This document shows positions 6,061-10,122 of a stretch of 10,122 bases of DNA, in pieces. Position numbers and translations under genes: made by a program. Each line of letters opens with the position of its first letter. The stretch's first letter is position 1. Origin of the DNA: Oscillospiraceae bacterium UBA3851 (GTDB lineage: Bacteria > Bacillota > Clostridia > Oscillospirales > Oscillospiraceae); NCBI GenBank assembly GCA_002392625.1, contig DGHJ01000067.1:6942-17063 (forward strand), given 5' to 3'. The notes below the pieces were generated by a model, which worked only from the letters and a program-made list of their open reading frames with translations, made no database searches and was not told where the DNA came from.

Positions 6061-6309
6061 TTTCCGGTCCGCAAGAGTAATTAACGCTTAGATTTGTCCC
6101 GATAGGGGAAATGGACGCGAGTCTGTTTCCCCTATCGGGGTCCATTCCGCGTTTATCCTTTGCAACGTGAAACCGAGGCAAGGCCCCTGCGGCCGCAAAT
6201 GAATGTGTCGCTGAACGTCTGCTGCGCTGTGTGTTACAGGAGAGCTGTTCTTTTCAGATCGCGCGTCAGATGGAAGGCGACACAAATATGATATGCAGAG
6301 TGGTGCCTT
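6061..6309. other. 249-base gap between binding protein and OppB genes
   Basis: The gap holds a very stable hairpin (6096-6141) and then about 170 bases with no convincing gene or promoter. TGTGTCGC (6204-6211) can pair with GCGACACA (6277-6284), just before the oppB start. No extension of the binding protein can be read here, so its early stop does not come from a simple frameshift. Confidence 0.6.
6096..6141 (+). promoter_or_regulatory. Strong GNRA-capped hairpin between binding protein and permease genes
   Basis: CCCGATAGGGGAAA (6098-6111) pairs exactly with TTTCCCCTATCGGG (6126-6139). The stem continues through TGGAC/GTCTG, with two wobbles, to a GCGA tetraloop at 6117-6120, and two outer wobble pairs extend it to 6096/6141. 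No T-tract follows, so it is unlikely to be a full terminator. In transporter operons such hairpins commonly protect the binding-protein mRNA from 3' exonucleases and reduce downstream expression. That role is inferred here. Confidence 0.7.
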
Positions 6310-7875
6310 ATGACAAAGTATTTATTGCGACGTCTCCTTCACGGACTCGTCTCCATTTTTATTGTGGTGACCATAGTCATGCTGATGGTCTACTCCATGA
6401 TTGACCGCAACCAGGTCTTCGCGCAGGACCCGCAGTTCACAAAGGTCGCCAACAACCAGAAAATTACCTACATGTACCGGAAATGGCAGGATTTCGGATA
6501 TCTTGACTATCTCCCTTTCTCTGATTATATGCAGAAGCTGTATCAGAACGGTGAGGTGGATGAGGATACCCGCCGCGTCGCCGTTTCCATCGGCCGTACT
6601 CCCGACAAGGACAGCGAAGTGACTGCCCAGTACGTCAAGCAGTTTGAGGAGTATTGTGCCCAGAACGGATTGACCGTCATGCGCCTGAATGCCATCCTGG
6701 CCGGTAAAAAGCTGGCAGCAGGCGGCAACCCCCAACTGTTTGCGTACAAGGACCGGCCCCTGGCGCTGCGTCTGTGGACGTATGTCCGCAACCTCATTAC
6801 TGTCGACACCATCCACTCCGTTGCGGATGATGTGGGAGAGCGTGGCATCACCTTCACGCTCCACGACCCGTTGGCAGGGGGCAAGTTCTCGCCAGCAATC
6901 ATCGGTAACGGAACGTTACATAAATATCTGCTGTACTGCGACAACAAGTTCCCCTACATCCACCAGAACCTGGTGTTCCTGAACCTGGGCAAGTCCTACA
7001 GTGTCAACCCCGGCGTTGAGATCACCACCACCATGAGCAAATCCCAGGGCGCCTACGTTACGAGCATGGTGACCTATCCCACCGGCTTGACGGAGGTGTC
7101 CGCGGACGATCTGCATTCGGCCATCTATCAGAGCGGCTCCCTGGCGGGCAACGTGATGAACCAGGCCCGCTTCACGGACGACTACACCAGCGTCCTGACG
7201 GTCAAGAGAAACCCGTCCCGCATGGGCTACTCCTTCACCATCGGCATCATCGCCACCGCGCTGGCCTATCTGGTCGGCATCCCCCTGGGCGTGCTGCTGG
7301 CGCTGAAGAAGGACAAGCTGGTGGATAAGATCGGTACGGCCTACATCGTGTTTATCATGGCAGTGCCGTCCCTGTCGTATATCCTGATCTTCAAGGCCAT
7401 CGGTAACGGCATCGGGTTGCCAACGACGTTCGACATGCAATCCACAAGCAAGCTGATGTTCGTGCTGCCCGTCGTCTCCCTGGCCCTTCCCACCATCGGC
7501 GGACTGATGCGCTGGCTGCGCCGCTTTATGATCGACCAGATGAACTCCGACTACGTGAAGTTCGCCCGGTCCGGCGGTTTGAGCGAGGGTGAGATCTTCT
7601 CCAGGCACATCCTGAAAAACGCCGCGATCCCCATCATCCACGGCGTTCCCGGCGCAATTCTGGGCGCAATGACCGGCGCGTTCATCACCGAGCGTGTGTA
7701 CGTGGTGCCCGGTATCGGCGGCCTGTTGATCAACGCCATCGGTGCATATGATAACGCGGTCATCGTGGGCGTGACGCTGTTCTACGCCACACTTTCCGTG
7801 GTGTCCATGATCCTGGGCGACCTGCTGATGAGTCTGGTGGATCCCAGAATCTCCTTTACGTCGAAGGCGAGGTGA
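6310..7875 (+). CDS. oppB: Oligopeptide ABC transporter permease OppB (AmiC type)
   Basis: A 521-residue integral membrane protein forming half of the peptide channel with OppC. TM1 is at about residues 11-29. A large extracytoplasmic segment follows (about 31-303), and then the remaining core helices: about 307-330, 341-362, 382-400, 443-462 and 483-508. The cytoplasmic EAA loop that docks on the ATPase is at 414-441 (DYVKFARSGGLSEGEIF and RHILKNAAIP). The large domain after TM1, including HKYLLYCDNKFPYIHQNLVFLNLG (204-227), is characteristic of streptococcal AmiC rather than the short enterobacterial OppB. The start ATG has only a weak ribosome binding site (GAGTGGTG region), which with the hairpin at 6096-6141 should keep permease levels below those of the binding protein. 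The end lies five bases before the oppC start. Confidence 0.93.
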   Translation: MTKYLLRRLLHGLVSIFIVVTIVMLMVYSMIDRNQVFAQDPQFTKVANNQKITYMYRKWQDFGYLDYLPFSDYMQKLYQNGEVDEDTRRVAVSIGRTPDKDSEVTAQYVKQFEEYCAQNGLTVMRLNAILAGKKLAAGGNPQLFAYKDRPLALRLWTYVRNLITVDTIHSVADDVGERGITFTLHDPLAGGKFSPAIIGNGTLHKYLLYCDNKFPYIHQNLVFLNLGKSYSVNPGVEITTTMSKSQGAYVTSMVTYPTGLTEVSADDLHSAIYQSGSLAGNVMNQARFTDDYTSVLTVKRNPSRMGYSFTIGIIATALAYLVGIPLGVLLALKKDKLVDKIGTAYIVFIMAVPSLSYILIFKAIGNGIGLPTTFDMQSTSKLMFVLPVVSLALPTIGGLMRWLRRFMIDQMNSDYVKFARSGGLSEGEIFSRHILKNAAIPIIHGVPGAILGAMTGAFITERVYVVPGIGGLLINAIGAYDNAVIVGVTLFYATLSVVSMILGDLLMSLVDPRISFTSKAR

Positions 7876-7880
7876 GCAGA

Positions 7881-8858
7881 ATGGCACAAGAATTGATTAA
7901 TTTTGAAAAAACCGGCTTGACGGACGAGGAGCTGTTCACCTTCGTGGACCACAGCGCCATGGAGTCCGAGAAGATCACCGCCCCGCGCTACTCCTACTGG
8001 CGCAGCGTGTTCCGCGTGTTCTTCCGCAAGAAGCTGAATATTTTCATTCTCTGCGTCCTGGCAATCGTTCTGATCCTCACGTACGTCTATCCCGCACTGA
8101 TCAACTACGATCCGTTTGCCAATCTGATGGATCCCACTGCCAAGCACCTGCTGCCTGCTCAGGCCTTTGCCAAATTCGGCACCAGCATCCATTGGATCCT
8201 GGGCACCGGCGCCGCCGGTCAGCCCACGTTCGACGCGGTGTGGAACGGCGCCCGCATCTCCCTGTCCCTGGCGCTGATCTGCGCCGCCATCAACATGACC
8301 ATTGGCGTTCTGGTCGGTGCGATCTGGGGCTTCAGCAAGAAGATTGACATGATCATGATCGAAGTGCTGAACATCCTCGGCAACGTGCCCTACACGCTGC
8401 TGATCGCCGTGCTGGTGCTGGTGCTTTCCCCCAGCTTCTGGACCATGGTCTTCGCGCTGACTGTCACGGAGTGGCTGTTCGTCGCCTCCTTCTTCCGTAC
8501 ACAGGTCATCATTATCCGTGACCGTGAGTACAACCTGGCCTCCCGCTGCCTGGGTACGCCCATCACCCGCATTGCCACCAAGAACATCCTTCCGTTCATG
8601 ACCTCGCTGATCGTGACTCAGCTGGCCATTGAGATCCCTGCTTACATCTCTTACGAGGTGTTCCTGGCTTTCATCGGCATGGGTATCTCCGATATGTCCC
8701 TGGGCCGTTTGATCGGCGCGGCGCAGAGCGCCATGCTGACGCCCGGCTGGGGCTTCGAGTTCTGGAGCCCGGTCATCGTGTCTGCTATCGTGACCATCTC
8801 GCTGTATGTGGCGGGCCAGAACCTGGGCGACGCGTCCGACCCGCGCACGCATATGTAA
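7881..8858 (+). CDS. oppC: Oligopeptide ABC transporter permease OppC (AmiD type)
   Basis: A 325-residue inner-membrane permease, partner of OppB. A cytoplasmic N-terminus of about 50 residues precedes TM1 (52-73). A short external segment with HWILGTGAAGQPTFDAVWNGARISL (104-128) corresponds to the OppC HWxGTD...GAR region. Further helices lie at about 127-150, 168-184, 187-205, 240-268 and 296-313. The EAA loop is at 216-238 (EYNLASRCLGTPITRIATKNILP), and the C-terminus NLGDASDPRTHM (314-325) matches the AmiD ending closely. The ATG at 7881 is chosen over GTG 7872 because AGGTGA (7870-7875) is correctly spaced for it and overlaps the oppB stop, giving tight coupling. The usual LGTDxxGRD motif is replaced by LGTGAAGQP. 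Confidence 0.93.
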   Translation: MAQELINFEKTGLTDEELFTFVDHSAMESEKITAPRYSYWRSVFRVFFRKKLNIFILCVLAIVLILTYVYPALINYDPFANLMDPTAKHLLPAQAFAKFGTSIHWILGTGAAGQPTFDAVWNGARISLSLALICAAINMTIGVLVGAIWGFSKKIDMIMIEVLNILGNVPYTLLIAVLVLVLSPSFWTMVFALTVTEWLFVASFFRTQVIIIRDREYNLASRCLGTPITRIATKNILPFMTSLIVTQLAIEIPAYISYEVFLAFIGMGISDMSLGRLIGAAQSAMLTPGWGFEFWSPVIVSAIVTISLYVAGQNLGDASDPRTHM

Positions 8859-8870
8859 GGGGGGGTTCAC

Positions 8871-10122
8871 ATGGAAGAAAGAAAAGTTTTGCTGTCCGTT
8901 AAGGACCTGGACGTCAAGTTCCGTGTGCGCGGCCGTATCCTGACCGCCATCCGCGGCATCTCCCTGGACATCTACGAAAACGAGTCCATCGCCATCGTGG
9001 GCGAGTCCGGCTCCGGCAAGTCGGTGTTTACCAAGACCTTCGCCGGCATGCTGGATTCCAACGGCTTTATCGACAAGGGCTCCGTGGTATTCAACGATCC
9101 GGAGCTGTCGGACGTGTCTGTTCCCCTGAACGCCAGCGCCATGAGTAAGATCAACAGCATCGCCGCCAAGCTGGATCAGTCTGCCAAGCAGGAAAACGGC
9201 GCCGAGATCTACAAGAAGATCGTGACGCTGGAGTCTGAGCGCAAGCAGAAACAGACCATCAGCGACGAGGAAGACGAGCGCATCACCAAGGAGATCAACG
9301 ATCTGATCTTCCAGCGCACGGAAGCCGGCAACCTGAAGCAGACCTTCGATCCCAAGAAGGAGAAGGACAAGATCAAGGAAGCCAACGCGGAGATCGACCG
9401 GCTGGATAAGGCCATCAAGGCCGTCCAGGCCAGCCGCGCGAATCTGATCAAGAGTCATAAGCAGGCATTGGCAAATGATACCGAGTACAATCGGAAGTAT
9501 CAGGAGGAGATGTCCAAGTTAAAGGACAGCTACGCCAAGGCCTGCGCCGGTGAGATCACCCAGGAGCAGAAGGAGCGGGATCTGGAGCTGGCGAAGGAGT
9601 TCTATCTCTCCACCGCCCGCTACAACGCCATCAAGCGCGCCCGCTACACCAGCGCCCTTGTCAAGAATGCCGATAAGGCCATGAAGCTGGGCGTGGACCT
9701 GTCTGCCGACGGTGAGCGTGACAGCCTGTATCCCGACGGCGTGCTTCGCTGCCGCATCCTGGATGAGGACGATCAGCATCTGCACGGCAACTGCATCATC
9801 GACATGGCCCGTGTCCGGGAGCCCGGCGACTGGACCCGCATCCGCGGCAGAAAGATCGCCACGGTCTTCCAGGATCCTATGACCTCCCTGAACCCCATCA
9901 TCACCATCGGCAAGCAGATCACCTCCGTCATCCTGAAGCACCAGGATTGCTCTGAGCTGGAGGCTCGTGCCCGCGCCATCGAGCTGATGCAGAAGGTGGG
10001 TATTCCCAATGCGGAGAATCGTTTCGACGACTATCCCTTCCAGTACTCCGGCGGTATGCGCCAGCGTATCGTCATCGCCATCGCATTGAGCTGCCGTCCC
10101 AAGATCCTGATCTGCGACGAGC
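8871..10122 (+). CDS. oppD: Oligopeptide ABC transporter ATPase OppD (AmiE type) with large internal insertion; 3' end outside window
   Basis: The first 417 residues of the cytoplasmic ATPase that powers OppB/OppC; the frame runs off the right edge inside Walker B. Core elements are Walker A GESGSGKS (44-51), Q-loop FQDPMTSLNP (333-342), signature YSGGMRQR (392-399) and Walker B ILICDE (412-417). In AmiE/OppD, Walker A and the Q-loop are separated by only about 50-60 residues; here Lys50 and Gln334 are 284 apart. The extra segment, about 76-316, is Lys/Glu/Gln-rich and helical to about 272, with coiled-coil character, then a short mixed segment (286-312). Family sequence resumes at EPGDWTRIRGRKIATVF. 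The frame is continuous with no stop, so this is an insertion and not a frameshift. An AAGGGGGGG ribosome binding site ends six bases before the start, 12 bases after oppC. Confidence 0.93.
   Translation, partial: MEERKVLLSVKDLDVKFRVRGRILTAIRGISLDIYENESIAIVGESGSGKSVFTKTFAGMLDSNGFIDKGSVVFNDPELSDVSVPLNASAMSKINSIAAKLDQSAKQENGAEIYKKIVTLESERKQKQTISDEEDERITKEINDLIFQRTEAGNLKQTFDPKKEKDKIKEANAEIDRLDKAIKAVQASRANLIKSHKQALANDTEYNRKYQEEMSKLKDSYAKACAGEITQEQKERDLELAKEFYLSTARYNAIKRARYTSALVKNADKAMKLGVDLSADGERDSLYPDGVLRCRILDEDDQHLHGNCIIDMARVREPGDWTRIRGRKIATVFQDPMTSLNPIITIGKQITSVILKHQDCSELEARARAIELMQKVGIPNAENRFDDYPFQYSGGMRQRIVIAIALSCRPKILICDE

Noticed and set aside
6199..6291. 30-codon open frame before oppB
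   Set aside because: No ribosome binding site and no recognisable leader-peptide pattern such as a codon run.
7782..9458. 558-codon minus-strand open frame opposite oppC and oppD, and similar ones opposite oppB and the binding protein
   Set aside because: The sequences are His/Asp/Gly/Gln-rich and family-less, and lie antisense to clearly conserved transporter genes.
9096..9818. OppD insertion as a frameshift or inserted mobile element
   Set aside because: The frame stays open throughout, codon use matches the flanks, and no transposase, terminal inverted repeats or target duplication is visible.

Overview
The window looks like chromosomal DNA from a GC-rich gut Clostridia bacterium of the Oscillospiraceae type (Oscillibacter/Flavonifractor-like). 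Genes are GC-rich with strong GC bias at third positions, promoters are AT-rich sigma-A type, ribosome binding sites are AAGGAG/AGGAGG, and the proteins resemble Firmicutes families, above all the streptococcal Ami oligopeptide permease. The assignment is inference from composition and protein resemblance only. All recognised genes are on the + strand. I saw no rRNA, tRNA, CRISPR array, transposase or phage gene.

Layout: (1) 1-204 holds three consecutive hairpins, the last an intrinsic terminator for a unit to the left, then a promoter. (2) 205-1423 is a two-gene unit: msrA (peptide methionine sulfoxide reductase A) overlapping a 240-aa AlkZ-related protein. (3) 1424-1747 is a non-coding gap with a possible promoter, short GTATAGTA repeats and a 15-bp hairpin. 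(4) 1748-3451 encodes a cytosolic zinc oligoendopeptidase of family M3. (5) 3452-3855 is a rich regulatory region: two matching palindromes 137 bp apart flanking a weak promoter and a compact stem-loop element, then a strong extended -10 promoter and a 5' UTR hairpin. (6) 3856 to the right edge is an Ami/Opp-type oligopeptide importer: binding lipoprotein, OppB, OppC and the first 417 residues of OppD, with a strong 19-bp hairpin between the binding protein and the permeases.

The genes suggest a peptide-use module: the lipoprotein captures peptides outside the cell, OppB/OppC pass them through the membrane using ATP hydrolysis by OppD (and presumably an OppF beyond the window), and the M3 peptidase next door can cut the imported peptides.

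The most unusual content is in the transporter. The binding protein appears to be circularly permuted: the segment that ends other AliA/AmiA proteins sits directly behind the lipoprotein anchor, and the chain stops at the DYGDP-type motif that normally lies well before the C-terminus. OppD carries an insertion of roughly 230-240 residues, largely charged and helical, between Walker A and the Q-loop. OppB has the large extracytoplasmic domain of the Ami subfamily. The set looks like a remodelled Ami transporter.
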